Shown here: positions 52,452-61,913 of the stretch, in pieces | Numbering within the stretch: position 1 is the first letter of the stretch | Layout of the letters: the number at the start of each line of letters is the position of its first letter | Assembly: GCF_008704795.1 (NCBI RefSeq) | Contig: NZ_CP023690.1 | Coordinates: 1,302,001-1,366,000 of the forward strand | Direction: 5' to 3' | Length of the DNA stretch: 64,000 nt | DNA from: Streptomyces spectabilis | GTDB taxonomy: Bacteria > Actinomycetota > Actinomycetes > Streptomycetales > Streptomycetaceae | The notes under the pieces: generated by a model | The model's database searches: none | What the model was told of the DNA's origin: nothing | The model's input: the letters and a program-made list of their open reading frames with translations, nothing else | Position numbers and translations under genes: made by a program

Positions 52452-54518
52452 GTGCGGATCGCGGTGATCGGTGGTGGTCCGGGTGGCCTGTACTTCAGCG
52501 TGTTGGCCCGTCAGCTCTGCCCCGGGCACGAGATCACGGTCTGGGAGCGGAACGCGCCCGACGAGACGTTCGGCTTCGGAGTGGTCCTGTCCGACCAGGC
52601 CCTCGGCGGGATCGAGCACGCCGATCCGGCCGTCGTGTCCGAGCTGCGGCCGATGCTCGCCCGGTGGGACGACATCGACGTGCACTACCGCGGCACCACG
52701 TTCACGGCGGGCGGGAACGGGTTCGCCGCGGTGAGCCGCGCCGCGCTGCTCATGGCCCTGCAGCGGCGCTGCGCCCGGCTCGGCGTCCCGGTGCGCCACG
52801 GCAGCGCGATCACCGACGTGGACGCCCTCGCCGCCGACCACGACGTCGTGGTGGCGGCGGACGGGGCGAACTCCCTGGTCCGGGAGCGGTACGCCGAAGC
52901 CTTCCGGCCCACGATCGAGACCGGGAAGTGCCGGTACATCTGGCTGGGCACCGACCTGGAGCTCGACTCGTTCGCGTTCTACGTCGTGGACACCCCGGGC
53001 GGGGCCCTGCAGATCCACGCCTACCCCGACTCCCGTCACGCCGGCACCCTGATCGTGGAGCTCTCCGAGAACGCCTGGCGCGCGGCCGGGTTCGCCGACG
53101 CCGCCGCCTCGCCGTCCGCCCCCGGGGAGAGCGACGAGCGGTCGATCGGCATCATCGCCGAGCTGTGCAAGACCATCCTGAACGGCTCCAAGCTGTACGG
53201 GAACAACTCGCGCTGGCTGCGCTTTCCCACGGTGTGGTGCGAGACCTGGCGGCACCGCAACGTCGTACTGATCGGTGACGCGGCGCACACGGCGCACTTC
53301 TCCATCGGCTCGGGCACCAAGCTCGCGATGGACGACGCGTCGGCCCTGGCCAGGAGCCTCCAGGAGCAGCCGGGCGCGGCAGCGGCCCTGGCCGCGTACG
53401 AGGCCGAGCGCCGCCCTGCCGTCCGCTCCCTCCAGCGCGCCGCGCGGGCCAGCCGGGAGTGGTTCGAGAACGTCGACCGCTACACCCACCAGGACCCGCA
53501 GCAGTTCGCGGTGAACCTCCTGACCCGCAGCCGCCGGGTCTCCTACGCCAGCCTGCGCCGCCGCGACCCCGGATTCGTCGCCCGCGCCGAACGGTGGTTC
53601 GCCGACACGGCGGGCGGGGGCGGCCGGGAGACCCCGCCGATGCTCCAGCCGTTCACGCTCGGCTGCCTGGACGTCGTCAACCGCGTCGTGGTCCGCCCCG
53701 ACGAGGTGTTCCCCGCCCGGGACGGTGTGCCGGGCGACCTCCACCTGGTGTACCTGGGCGGCGCGGCCCTCGCCGGGGCGGGCCTGGTCCTGACCGGCCC
53801 GGTGGCCGTCTCCCCCACAGGCACGGACGGGCCCGGACTGCACACCGGGGAACAGGAGGCCGGGTGGCGGCGGGTGGTGGACTTCGTCCACGCGCACTCC
53901 CCGGCGAAGATCGGCGTCCAGCTCGGCCACTACGGCCCCGACGGCTCCGCCGAGCCCCTCGGCGCGCTGCAACGCGCGTTCGCCGCCGCGGCCCGGCGCG
54001 CCGCCGCCGGATTCGATCTGCTGGAACTGGACTGCGCCACCGACCGTCTGCTCGCCCCGTGCCTGTCCCCTTCGGCCGCCGGGCGGGGCCGGGGCGCCTC
54101 GCTGCGGGAGCGGCTCCGGCGTCCGCTCGCGGTGTTCGGGGCGATCCGCGCCGAGTGGCCCGCCGAGCGGCCGGTCGGCCTGCGCATCGCTCCCGCGCGG
54201 TGGTTCCCGGCCGGGGCGGACGCCGACGCGGTCGCGGAGATCGCGAACGAGTTCGCCGCGCACGGCGCGGCTTCGGTGCACGTCGTGGCCGGAACGCGGG
54301 ACGACCGGGACGCGTACGCGGACCGGATCCGCAACCAGGCCGGGCGGAAGGGCGAGTTCGCCGTGATCGCGGCGGGCTCCGTCGCCGCCGCCGACGTCGA
54401 CACCATCGTCCTGGCCGGGCGCGCGGATCTGTGCGTCGTCGACCGGCCGACGGTGAACTCCCCTTGGCACTCCCTGCGCGGGACGCCGGATCGTGCTACT
54501 TCAAAAGAGTGGTCCTAG
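52452..54518 (+). CDS. Salicylyl/anthraniloyl-CoA monooxygenase-like flavoprotein with degenerate OYE domain
   Basis: 688 residues, GTG at 52452 after AGGGGG. The N-terminal half (1-390) is a PHBH-type monooxygenase: I-G-G-G-P-G-G-L-Y-F, G-F-G-V-V-L-S-D-Q, G-D-A-A-H-T-A-H-F-S-I-G-S-G-T-K and W-F-E-N-V-D-R-Y, text typical of salicylyl-CoA 5-hydroxylase and 2-aminobenzoyl-CoA monooxygenase/reductase. The C-terminal half resembles Old Yellow Enzyme but has lost usual active-site text: G-H-Y-G-P-D-G for G-H-A-G-R-K-G, L-D-C-A-T-D for L-H-C-A-H-G. It probably hydroxylates or epoxidises an aryl-CoA without the reductive step. Confidence 0.88.
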   Translation: MRIAVIGGGPGGLYFSVLARQLCPGHEITVWERNAPDETFGFGVVLSDQALGGIEHADPAVVSELRPMLARWDDIDVHYRGTTFTAGGNGFAAVSRAALLMALQRRCARLGVPVRHGSAITDVDALAADHDVVVAADGANSLVRERYAEAFRPTIETGKCRYIWLGTDLELDSFAFYVVDTPGGALQIHAYPDSRHAGTLIVELSENAWRAAGFADAAASPSAPGESDERSIGIIAELCKTILNGSKLYGNNSRWLRFPTVWCETWRHRNVVLIGDAAHTAHFSIGSGTKLAMDDASALARSLQEQPGAAAALAAYEAERRPAVRSLQRAARASREWFENVDRYTHQDPQQFAVNLLTRSRRVSYASLRRRDPGFVARAERWFADTAGGGGRETPPMLQPFTLGCLDVVNRVVVRPDEVFPARDGVPGDLHLVYLGGAALAGAGLVLTGPVAVSPTGTDGPGLHTGEQEAGWRRVVDFVHAHSPAKIGVQLGHYGPDGSAEPLGALQRAFAAAARRAAAGFDLLELDCATDRLLAPCLSPSAAGRGRGASLRERLRRPLAVFGAIRAEWPAERPVGLRIAPARWFPAGADADAVAEIANEFAAHGAASVHVVAGTRDDRDAYADRIRNQAGRKGEFAVIAAGSVAAADVDTIVLAGRADLCVVDRPTVNSPWHSLRGTPDRATSKEWS

Positions 54519-54532
54519 CGGAGGAGGATGCC

Positions 54533-56068
54533 GTGCTCCCGATCGCAGATCTCGGCCTACTGGCGGAGAGCGCCGCTGAACACCATGGTGATACCCCCCT
54601 GTGCGCGGACACTCCGTGGGTCTCGGCCTGCCGGGCCCCGGACGACGTGAGCGACTTCGCGGCCGTGGTCGCCGACTACGCCGACCGGTTGTGGGGTGCC
54701 GGAGTGCGGCCGGGCGCGGTCGTGGCCCTGGTCAAGTCCAACCACCTCGACATCCAGGCGATCCAGTGCGCCGTCGTGCGCGTAGGAGCGCTGCCCGCGC
54801 TCCTCTCGGTGGCGATGGAGCCGCCCGATCTCCTGCGCTGCCTCAGGGAACTCCAGCGGCCCCACCTGGTGACCGACACCGAAGGCGCCGCGGTCCTGCG
54901 GCCCGGGCAACAGCAGTTGGGCGAGATCGTCACCCGCGTCCTCACGCTCACGCCCGACGCCGAGCTGCCGGGGGCGGTCGAGCTCAACGAGCCGGCGGCG
55001 CACCGGGTCACCCGCCGTCCCGGCACGGACCCGACCCTCATCACGCACTCGTCCGGCACCACCGGGACGCCCAAGCTCCTCGTGCACACGGTGGATTCCC
55101 TGTACGCCCACGTGGCCCCGCAGATGCGCGTGGTGCGCTCCCTCGACTACACCGGAATCAGCGCGAAGTGCCTGTCCTTCGTGCACGTACGGATGTCCAC
55201 CGGACTCCTCACGGCGCTCAACACGGGGGTGCCGTTCCTCGGCATCTCCTCCCCCGACCCGGCCTCGGTGCGCGCGGCGCTCCTGCGGTACCGGCCGGAG
55301 ACGCTGGAAGCCCAGCCGAACATGTTCCTGCGCTGGGAGCCGCTGGCGCGCGAGACGCCGAACCCGTTCACCACGGTGGAGCGCTACATCAGCAGTTTCG
55401 ACGCGATCCACCCGCGCACCCTGCGGACCCTCCTCGAGGCGTCGGAGCGGCCGAACCCGACCTTCATCCAGGCCTACGGGCAGACCGAGACCGGCCCGGT
55501 CACGCTCCTGATGACCACGCGCGCCGACCTCCGGGAGCCGGGGCGTCCGCACTCCCGCGACGTCGGCGCGGCCTTCCCCGGCATGGAGGTCCGCGTCGTG
55601 GACGACGCCGGAGCGGAGCTTCCCGCCGGTACGCCGGGGAACATCGAGGTGCGCACCCCCGCGCGCGCCGAGTCGATGATCGGCCGTCCGCCCCTGCCCG
55701 GACGCGACGCCTGGTGGCCCATGCACGACGTCGGCGCGCTGAGGCCGGACGGACACCTGGAGCTGTACGACCGGCGAGTGGACCGGGTGCCCGGCGTACC
55801 GAGCACGCTCCGCGCGGAGGACGTCCTGCTCGACGAACTGCCGGAGCTGGCCGAGGTCGTGATCGTCGCCGTGGGGGGCACGGTCACGGCGGTGGCGGCC
55901 ACGGCCGACGGCAAACCGGTCGACGAGGACCGCTGGCGGAGCGCCCGCGCAAAGGCGGGCCTGCCGGAGGGGACCAGGGTCGAGCACCGGCCGTGGGAGG
56001 AGTTCCCGCTCACCGGCACGATGAAGGTCCGCCGCCACCGGCTCTTACCGCACGAGGCCCGCGGATGA
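54533..56068 (+). CDS. AMP-dependent acyl-activating enzyme (acyl-CoA/ACP ligase)
   Basis: 511 residues from the GTG at 54533, which has GGAGGA just upstream; upstream in-frame codons belong to the previous gene's shadow. ANL motifs: L-I-T-H-S-S-G-T-T-G-T-P-K near residue 165, Q-A-Y-G-Q-T-E-T-G-P (A5), a late D-V-G-A-L-R-P-D-G-H-L, and the C-terminal Lys in L-T-G-T-M-K-V-R-R. It could load a fatty or aryl acid onto the ACP. TTA codon near the end (56045-56047). Overlaps the MFS gene by 4 bp. Confidence 0.88.
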   Translation: MLPIADLGLLAESAAEHHGDTPLCADTPWVSACRAPDDVSDFAAVVADYADRLWGAGVRPGAVVALVKSNHLDIQAIQCAVVRVGALPALLSVAMEPPDLLRCLRELQRPHLVTDTEGAAVLRPGQQQLGEIVTRVLTLTPDAELPGAVELNEPAAHRVTRRPGTDPTLITHSSGTTGTPKLLVHTVDSLYAHVAPQMRVVRSLDYTGISAKCLSFVHVRMSTGLLTALNTGVPFLGISSPDPASVRAALLRYRPETLEAQPNMFLRWEPLARETPNPFTTVERYISSFDAIHPRTLRTLLEASERPNPTFIQAYGQTETGPVTLLMTTRADLREPGRPHSRDVGAAFPGMEVRVVDDAGAELPAGTPGNIEVRTPARAESMIGRPPLPGRDAWWPMHDVGALRPDGHLELYDRRVDRVPGVPSTLRAEDVLLDELPELAEVVIVAVGGTVTAVAATADGKPVDEDRWRSARAKAGLPEGTRVEHRPWEEFPLTGTMKVRRHRLLPHEARG

Positions 56069-57537
56069 GCGGCCCGGTGACGTCGGCGGCGCAGGTGCCC
56101 CACCGCTTCCTGCCGGCGGAGAGGAGGGCGACGGCGCTCGTGCTCGGCGCCGCCTTCATGCTGCTCGCCGACACCTCCATCGTGAACGTCGCGATGCCGA
56201 GCCTCCAGCGCGACCTCGGGGCCGGGGTGCCGGAGGTGCAACTGGTCGTCGCGGGCTACGTGGTCGCGTACGCGGTGATGCTCATCACCGGCGGCCGGCT
56301 CGGCGATCTGTACGGCAGACGGCGCATGTTCGTGATCGGTGCCGTGTCCTTCACCCTGGCGAGCCTCGCCTGCGGCCTGGCGCAGGGTCCGGGCGAACTC
56401 ATCGCCGCCCGGGTGTGGCAGGGCCTCTCCGCGTCCGTGCTGTACCCACAGATCATCGCGACGCTGCGCATCGTGGTGTCCGCGGAACGGCGCGGGCGCG
56501 CGTTCGCCCTGCTCGGAGCGGTGGTGAGCTGCGCCACGATCGCAGGTCCGATCATCGCCGGGCTGCTCATCTCCGCGGACGTCGCCGGTCTCGGGTGGCG
56601 CCCGATCTTCCTGATCAACATCCCCGTCGGCATCGTCCTGATCGCCCTCGCCCCCCGTATGGTCCCCGCGCACAAAGGGCTGCGTCTGCGGCTCGACCAC
56701 GCGGGCTCGCTCACCGTCGTCCTGCTCCTCGTCGCACTGCTCGTGCCGCTCACGATCGGCCGTGACCAGGGCTGGCCGCTGTGGGGCTGGCTGCTGCTCC
56801 TGTGCGCGCCCGCGCTGCTCGTGGTCTTCCTCCGGCTGGAGTCGGCCCTCGAACGGCGGGGGAAGTTCCCGCTGCTGCGGCCGGGCCTGTGGGCCGATCC
56901 GGCGTTCCGGCTGGCCCTGGCCCTGTATCTGGTGTACTTCTCCGCGGTCGTGCCGTTCTTCCTGTACTTCTCCATCACCCTTCAGTACGGCCTGGGTTAC
57001 GGCGCGCTCGCCACGGCCGCGGCGATGGCGCCGTACGCGGTGGGGAGCACGGTCACGTCCCTGTGGTCGGCGCGCGTCGTGTCCCGCTTCGGCGCGCCCC
57101 GCACGATCCTCGTCGGCTGTGGCGTCTGCGTCGTCGGCAGCGCGCTGATGATCGCCACCCTCGCCCTGAACGGCTCGGGGCGGAACATCGGGTGGGCGAT
57201 GGCGCCCACGATGGTGTGCACCGGTCTGGGGCTGGGGCTCGTCCTCGGGCCGCTGCTGAACTTCGTGATGGCCCGGGTGCGCGACGACGACTCCGGCGCG
57301 GTCTCGGGGGCGCTCTCCACCGCGCAGCAACTCGGTTCCTCCCTGGGCGTGGCCGTGATCGGGCTCGCGTTCTTCCGGGGGTTCCACGGACAGCTGACGG
57401 ACCTCGACTACGCGGCGCTGCGGACCGACATGATGCTCGGCCTCGTCGTGGTGGTGACGGCGTTCGCGCTGGCGTCCGCGCTCGTCTGGCTCATCGCGCG
57501 CCGCAGTGGCGCCGACAGGAACGGTCCGGCTTCATGA
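56065..57537 (+). CDS. MFS exporter (DHA2, 14-TM type)
   Basis: 490 residues, ATG at 56065. Motifs: D-T-S-I-V-N-V-A-M-P-S-L, Y-V-V-A-Y-A-V-M-L-I-T-G-G-R-L-G-D-L-Y-G-R-R-R, and A-R-V-W-Q-G-L-S-A-S. About 14 hydrophobic segments. Likely exports the cluster product and gives self-protection. Coupled on both sides (ATGA overlaps). Confidence 0.92.
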   Translation: MSGPVTSAAQVPHRFLPAERRATALVLGAAFMLLADTSIVNVAMPSLQRDLGAGVPEVQLVVAGYVVAYAVMLITGGRLGDLYGRRRMFVIGAVSFTLASLACGLAQGPGELIAARVWQGLSASVLYPQIIATLRIVVSAERRGRAFALLGAVVSCATIAGPIIAGLLISADVAGLGWRPIFLINIPVGIVLIALAPRMVPAHKGLRLRLDHAGSLTVVLLLVALLVPLTIGRDQGWPLWGWLLLLCAPALLVVFLRLESALERRGKFPLLRPGLWADPAFRLALALYLVYFSAVVPFFLYFSITLQYGLGYGALATAAAMAPYAVGSTVTSLWSARVVSRFGAPRTILVGCGVCVVGSALMIATLALNGSGRNIGWAMAPTMVCTGLGLGLVLGPLLNFVMARVRDDDSGAVSGALSTAQQLGSSLGVAVIGLAFFRGFHGQLTDLDYAALRTDMMLGLVVVVTAFALASALVWLIARRSGADRNGPAS

Positions 57538-58013
57538 CGGGGAAGGCAGGAGCGCACGTGGACGGACCGTCGCCGTCAGGCGCCGTGACGATGCGGCAGA
57601 AGATGCTCGATGTGATCGCCGCGGGCACCACTCCGGTGCCCGCCTATGTGGCGCGCCTCTCGCTCCGCGTCGCCGCGATGGAGTGGCGGCCGGGGTTCGT
57701 GGCGGTCCACTTCCGCATTCCCGACGACCTCTGCGTGGAACCGGACGTGGCCTTCGGCGGCCTGGTCTCCTGTCTGCACGACCAGGCCGCCGGGTTCGCC
57801 ATGTTCAGCCTCCTGGAGGACGACATGGTGTTCGCCACGACCCGCCTCGACGTGACGTATCTGACGGCGACGCGCCCCGGCGACGTGTGCGCCGAGGCCA
57901 GGCTCGACACGATCGACGAACGCTCCGCCGACGTGCGCGTCTCGCTGACACAAGCCGGAACGGTGACGAGCGAGTCGCTCGTCACCGAAGCGATCAGGAA
58001 GGCCAGACGGTGA
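57534..58013 (+). CDS. PaaI-type hotdog thioesterase
   Basis: 159 residues, ATG at 57534. One hotdog domain: F-G-G-L-V-S-C-L-H-D-Q-A-A-G-F-A (central helix with the family's acidic residue) and T-T-R-L-D-V-T-Y-L-T-A-T-R-P-G-D-V. PaaI enzymes release aryl- or acyl-thioesters. Here it may edit or off-load the ACP/CoA intermediates. Confidence 0.88.
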   Translation: MTGKAGAHVDGPSPSGAVTMRQKMLDVIAAGTTPVPAYVARLSLRVAAMEWRPGFVAVHFRIPDDLCVEPDVAFGGLVSCLHDQAAGFAMFSLLEDDMVFATTRLDVTYLTATRPGDVCAEARLDTIDERSADVRVSLTQAGTVTSESLVTEAIRKARR

Positions 58014-58273
58014 AGGAGAACGAAGAGGGTGCCGTGTTGACCGACCGGGACGTGCGGGAGCTGGTGGCGGGCGTCCTGGACATCGACGTCGCCGATGTCG
58101 GGACCGACACGTCGTTCTACGTGGACCTCGACATGGACTCGCTCCACAAGGCGGAGTTCGTCGTCGCCCTGGAGCGCGCCTGCGACGCGGAGTTCGCCCC
58201 GGCGGACGCCGCTCGGATGGACAGCGTGGGGGACGTGCTGCGGCTGCTGCGCGATCGGCATCGGGTGTCATGA
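58010..58273 (+). CDS. Acyl carrier protein
   Basis: 87 residues, GTG at 58010. Four-helix ACP layout; phosphopantetheine Ser in V-D-L-D-M-D-S-L-H-K-A-E-F near residue 46. It is the only carrier protein visible in the cluster, between the thioesterase and the second ligase, so it is the likely partner of the ketosynthases. Confidence 0.93.
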   Translation: MKENEEGAVLTDRDVRELVAGVLDIDVADVGTDTSFYVDLDMDSLHKAEFVVALERACDAEFAPADAARMDSVGDVLRLLRDRHRVS

Positions 58274-58276
58274 GCC

Positions 58277-59857
58277 ATGGACCCCACCACGGGAGTCACG
58301 AACCCGGTCGAGTTGCTGCTGCTCGACCGTCCCGGCGGCCGGCGCTGCGCCGTGGACCGCCGGGTCGGTGAGGTCACCTACGCCGCCATGCGGAGTGCGG
58401 TGGCGGAGTACGCCGGGGGCCTGCGGGCCGCCGGGGTGCGGCCCGGCGGCCGTGCCGTCGTCGTCTCCGACGACCGCGTCGCGGCGGTCACCGCCGTGCT
58501 CGGCCTGTGGTGGCACGGGTGCGTGCCGATCGTGCTGCACCCGCTGCTCAGGGCCGCGGAGATCGGCTTCGTCGTGCGGGACAGCGAGGCGGAGTTCGCC
58601 GACGTCGACGTCGCCCCGGAGCACGAGGCGGCGCTGCGGGCCGAGTTGGCCGCGATCGACGCGGACAGACGCGCGGCCGGGCGCACCGGGCCGCTCACCC
58701 GATTCACCCGGTACTCCGGGCCCGGGGCACCGCGCCCCGAGCGCGGGGGTCGCGCCGCGCCGCCACCGGCCCGCTTCGGCGCCACCGACGAGCTCCTCGT
58801 GCAGTACACCTCGGGCAGCACCGGCAGGCCCCGGGGCGTACGGCACTGCCTGCGGGCGGTGCACGCGGTCCTGCGCGGCCTCGGCAGCGTGCTGGAGCTC
58901 ACCCCTGACGACGTCGTCCTGTCGACGGCGAAGCTGTCCTTCGGGTACGGATTCGGGAACTCGCTGCTGTACCCGTACGCGGCGGGCGCGAGTTCGGTGC
59001 TGCTCGACGGGCAGGCGGACCCCTACGGCGTGGCGGCGGCGCTGGAGGAGTACCGGCCGACGGTGCTGTTCTCCGTGCCGCGGCTCTACGCCGGGCTGCT
59101 GCGCCTCGCCGAGCAGGGCAAGGCGGTGCGGACCGGCTCGCTGCGCCTTGCCGTGGCCACCGGGGAGCAGCTGCCCGGCGACCTCGCCCACCGCATCGCC
59201 GAAGCGCTCGGCGTACCGCTGGTCAACGGGTTCGGCGCGACCGAGGTGCTGCACACGGTCATCGCCGCCGAGGTGGGAAGGGGCGGGGCCGCGGGCCCCG
59301 GATCGATCGGCTTCCCGGTCCCCGGGGTGACCGCCACCCTGCGCGACGACGCCGGGCGGCCGGTCGCCGACGAGGTCCCCGGCCGTCTGCACCTCGCCAC
59401 CGAGTCGGCCGCGCTCGGCTATCTCCACCGTCCCGACGACACCGCCCGCGTGTTCGCCGACGGCGGTGTCTACACGGGTGACATCGCGTTCCGCGCGACC
59501 GGCGGCGACATCCGCCACGTCGGCCGCGCCGACGACATGCTGCTGCTCGGCGGCTACCGGATCGCGCCCGCCGAGATCGAGCGCGTGGTCCGGGGCGTCG
59601 CCGAGGTCGCCGACTGCGCGGTCGTGGGCAGCGCCGACGCCTCCGGGCTCGAACAGGCCACGGTGTACGTCGTGGCGCGGGACCCGGGCCGCCCGGACGG
59701 GGCCCGCAAGGCGGTGCGAGCGGCGCTGCGCGCGGACTTGGCGCCGTACAAGAGGCCGTCGCGCGTCGAGGTCATCGACGCGCTCCCGGCGACCGCGAAC
59801 GGGAAGCTGGCCCGCTTCCGGCTCCGCCACCGCTCCGGCGAAGGCGGCGGGACATGA
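58277..59857 (+). CDS. Benzoate-CoA-ligase-like acyl-activating enzyme
   Basis: 526 residues, ATG at 58277. ANL motifs: L-V-Q-Y-T-S-G-S-T-G-R-P-R-G near residue 180, and F-G-Y-G-F-G-N-S-L-L-Y-P, close to the benzoate/aryl-CoA ligase signature (Y-G-L-G-N). Also F-G-A-T-E-V-L-H, Y-T-G-D-I-A, and the Lys in A-T-A-N-G-K-L-A-R-F. It probably activates an aromatic acid, giving the substrate for the aryl-CoA monooxygenase or the starter unit. A long Ala/Arg-rich loop lies near 135-170. Confidence 0.9.
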   Translation: MDPTTGVTNPVELLLLDRPGGRRCAVDRRVGEVTYAAMRSAVAEYAGGLRAAGVRPGGRAVVVSDDRVAAVTAVLGLWWHGCVPIVLHPLLRAAEIGFVVRDSEAEFADVDVAPEHEAALRAELAAIDADRRAAGRTGPLTRFTRYSGPGAPRPERGGRAAPPPARFGATDELLVQYTSGSTGRPRGVRHCLRAVHAVLRGLGSVLELTPDDVVLSTAKLSFGYGFGNSLLYPYAAGASSVLLDGQADPYGVAAALEEYRPTVLFSVPRLYAGLLRLAEQGKAVRTGSLRLAVATGEQLPGDLAHRIAEALGVPLVNGFGATEVLHTVIAAEVGRGGAAGPGSIGFPVPGVTATLRDDAGRPVADEVPGRLHLATESAALGYLHRPDDTARVFADGGVYTGDIAFRATGGDIRHVGRADDMLLLGGYRIAPAEIERVVRGVAEVADCAVVGSADASGLEQATVYVVARDPGRPDGARKAVRAALRADLAPYKRPSRVEVIDALPATANGKLARFRLRHRSGEGGGT

Positions 59858-60993
59858 GCTGGGAGATCAGCGGCATGAGCGCGCTCTGCGCCCTCGGGGA
59901 CACCGTCGCCGGTATCCATCGCGCGCTGTGCTCCGGTCGGTCGGGACCGGCACCGCTCACGGCCTTCGACACGTCCAAGTACCGCGCGAAGGCGGCGTAC
60001 GAGGTGCCGGACCGGGCGCGCCCGGATGTGGACGAACCGCTGCGGGCGACGCGCTGGCTCGTCCGCGTCGTCCGGGAGGCCCTGGCCGACGCGGGCCTGC
60101 CGCACCCGGACCCCGGTCTTCCGGTCCTTGTCGGGACCACGCACCGGGAGCTGCGGACCGCCGAGCTGTGGTGGCGGTACGGCGGCGCCCTCTCCCCCGC
60201 CGACCTGCACTTCACCGCGGCTCTGCGCGCCGCCGTCGGCCTGCGCGACGTGACCACGGTCGCCAGCGCCTGCGCGGCCTCGCTGTACGGGCTCGGGATG
60301 GCCACCGACCTGATCGCCCTCGGCGAGGCGGACACGGTGGTGGTGGCGGGCACCGACTCGATCCCGGAGAGCTCGTTCGGCGGGTTCGACCGGATCCAGT
60401 TCCCGCCGCCGGACACGATCCGCGCCTTCGACCGGTCCCGGCGCGGCATGGTGATGGGTGAGGGCGCGGTGGCGGTGGTGCTGCGGCGCGCCGGTGCGCA
60501 CCCCGGCCGGATCCACGGCCGGGTCCTGGGCGTCAGCATGAACTGCGACGCGGCCCACCCGACGGCGCCGGACTCCGCGGGGATCGTCCGGGCCGTCGAG
60601 GAGGCCCACGGGCGCGCGTCGGTCGCCCCCGACGACATCGACCTGGTGATCGTGCACGGCAGCGGCACGGCGCAGAGCGACCTGGCCGAAGCGGTCGCGC
60701 TGAGGGACGTGTTCAAGGCCGCTGATCCCGGCCCGCTCGTGACCGCGATCAAAGGCGGCATGGGCCATATCTCCGGCGGGGCCGGGCTGCTCAACCTCGT
60801 CGTGGCGCTCGAGGCGATCCGCTCCGGGACCGTGCCCGCGATCAGCGGTCTCACCGACCCGATCGAGGAGGCCGGGGAGCTGCGGGTCGTGTCCGGCCGG
60901 CCGGCCACGGGGCCGTTCGGCACCGCGCAGGTGCACGCCGTCGGCATGGGCGGGATCAACGCCGTGGCGATCGTGGAAGGAGCGGGGCGATGA
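59854..60993 (+). CDS. Ketosynthase 1 (intact Cys-His-His)
   Basis: 379 residues, ATG at 59854 overlapping the ligase by 4 bp. FabF/KS fold with all three catalytic residues: C140 in A-S-A-C-A-A-S, H268 in I-V-H-G-S-G-T, H305 in G-M-G-H-I-S-G. Shorter N-terminus than standard KSs. Should do decarboxylative Claisen condensation on the cluster ACP. Pairs with the following Cys-less KS-like gene (4-bp overlap). Confidence 0.9.
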   Translation: MSWEISGMSALCALGDTVAGIHRALCSGRSGPAPLTAFDTSKYRAKAAYEVPDRARPDVDEPLRATRWLVRVVREALADAGLPHPDPGLPVLVGTTHRELRTAELWWRYGGALSPADLHFTAALRAAVGLRDVTTVASACAASLYGLGMATDLIALGEADTVVVAGTDSIPESSFGGFDRIQFPPPDTIRAFDRSRRGMVMGEGAVAVVLRRAGAHPGRIHGRVLGVSMNCDAAHPTAPDSAGIVRAVEEAHGRASVAPDDIDLVIVHGSGTAQSDLAEAVALRDVFKAADPGPLVTAIKGGMGHISGGAGLLNLVVALEAIRSGTVPAISGLTDPIEEAGELRVVSGRPATGPFGTAQVHAVGMGGINAVAIVEGAGR

Positions 60994-61913
60994 GTGCTCC
61001 GGCCGCCGTGCGGACCGCGATCACCGGTGTGGGCTGGGCGGTGGCGGGTCCCCGCTTCGACCCGGCGACCGCGCTCGCCGGGCGGGGCATGCGGCACAAG
61101 GACCGGTCGTCGCGGTTCGCGGTGCGGGTGGCGTGGCGGGCCCTTGAGGACGCCGGGCTCCTCGGCGCCCCGGAGCTCGACGGCGCGGCGGTGGTCGTCT
61201 CCAGCAACTTCGGGAACCTGGACCCCGTCTGCGACCTGGTCACGACGATCGCCACCGGCCGCAGCAGGGACATCAGCCCGATGCGCGTACCGCATCTGTC
61301 GAGCGCCGTGTCGGCCGCCTGGATCGCGATCGAGCACGGCATGCGCGGCCCCAACCTGACGCTGTGCAACGGCGCTTCGGGCGGGCTCGACGCCGTGGCC
61401 GCCGCACGGAATCTGATCGTGGCGGGCCGGGCCACGGCGGCCCTGGTGATCGGCGTCGAACCGGACACCCCGGCGGTGGCCCGGCTGCACCGCGAGACCG
61501 GCGGGAGCCGGTGGATCGACGGCGCCGTGGCCCTGGTGATCGAGCCCGTGCCGCACGCCGCGCGCCGCGGTGCGCGGATCCGCGCGGAGATCGCAGGCTA
61601 CGGCAGGGCGGACGACGAGCGGTCCGCCATCGAGGCGGCGGGTGCCACGGCGGTCCCGCGACGCGTCGGCGACGAGCCGACCGCACGGTTCGGGCGGTGC
61701 TCGGGCGCGCTGGGCGTGGCGCAGTGCGCGCTGGCCGTGGAGCAACTGGAGCACGAGAAGCACACGGACAACGCTGACAACGCTGACAACGCGAACAACA
61801 CGGCCGATGCGGCCGGCGCGGTGCTCGCCGTCGCGGGCTCCGGGACCGGGGAGAGCGACGGTACGTCGGTCTCGGCACTGGTACTCACGCTCCCGCGGGG
61901 GAGGGACACATGA
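60990..61913 (+). CDS. Ketosynthase-like partner 1 (no active-site Cys, truncated)
   Basis: 307 residues, ATG at 60990. KS N-terminal half is clear (S-S-N-F-G-N-L-D, L-S-S-A-V-S-A-A-W) but the nucleophile region reads L-C-N-G-A-S-G-G-L-D-A-V, with Ser in place of Cys, and the His-containing C-terminal motifs are missing. It resembles chain-length-factor-like proteins of aryl-polyene or cinnamoyl-lipid systems. An Asn/Asp repeat (D-N-A-D-N-A-D-N-A-N-N) encoded by 61765-61800 lies near residue 265. Confidence 0.85.
   Translation: MSAPAAVRTAITGVGWAVAGPRFDPATALAGRGMRHKDRSSRFAVRVAWRALEDAGLLGAPELDGAAVVVSSNFGNLDPVCDLVTTIATGRSRDISPMRVPHLSSAVSAAWIAIEHGMRGPNLTLCNGASGGLDAVAAARNLIVAGRATAALVIGVEPDTPAVARLHRETGGSRWIDGAVALVIEPVPHAARRGARIRAEIAGYGRADDERSAIEAAGATAVPRRVGDEPTARFGRCSGALGVAQCALAVEQLEHEKHTDNADNADNANNTADAAGAVLAVAGSGTGESDGTSVSALVLTLPRGRDT

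Noticed and set aside
53459..54532. N-terminal extension of the first ligase frame
   Set aside because: It overlaps the monooxygenase in another frame; the GTG at 54533 has a strong ribosome site.
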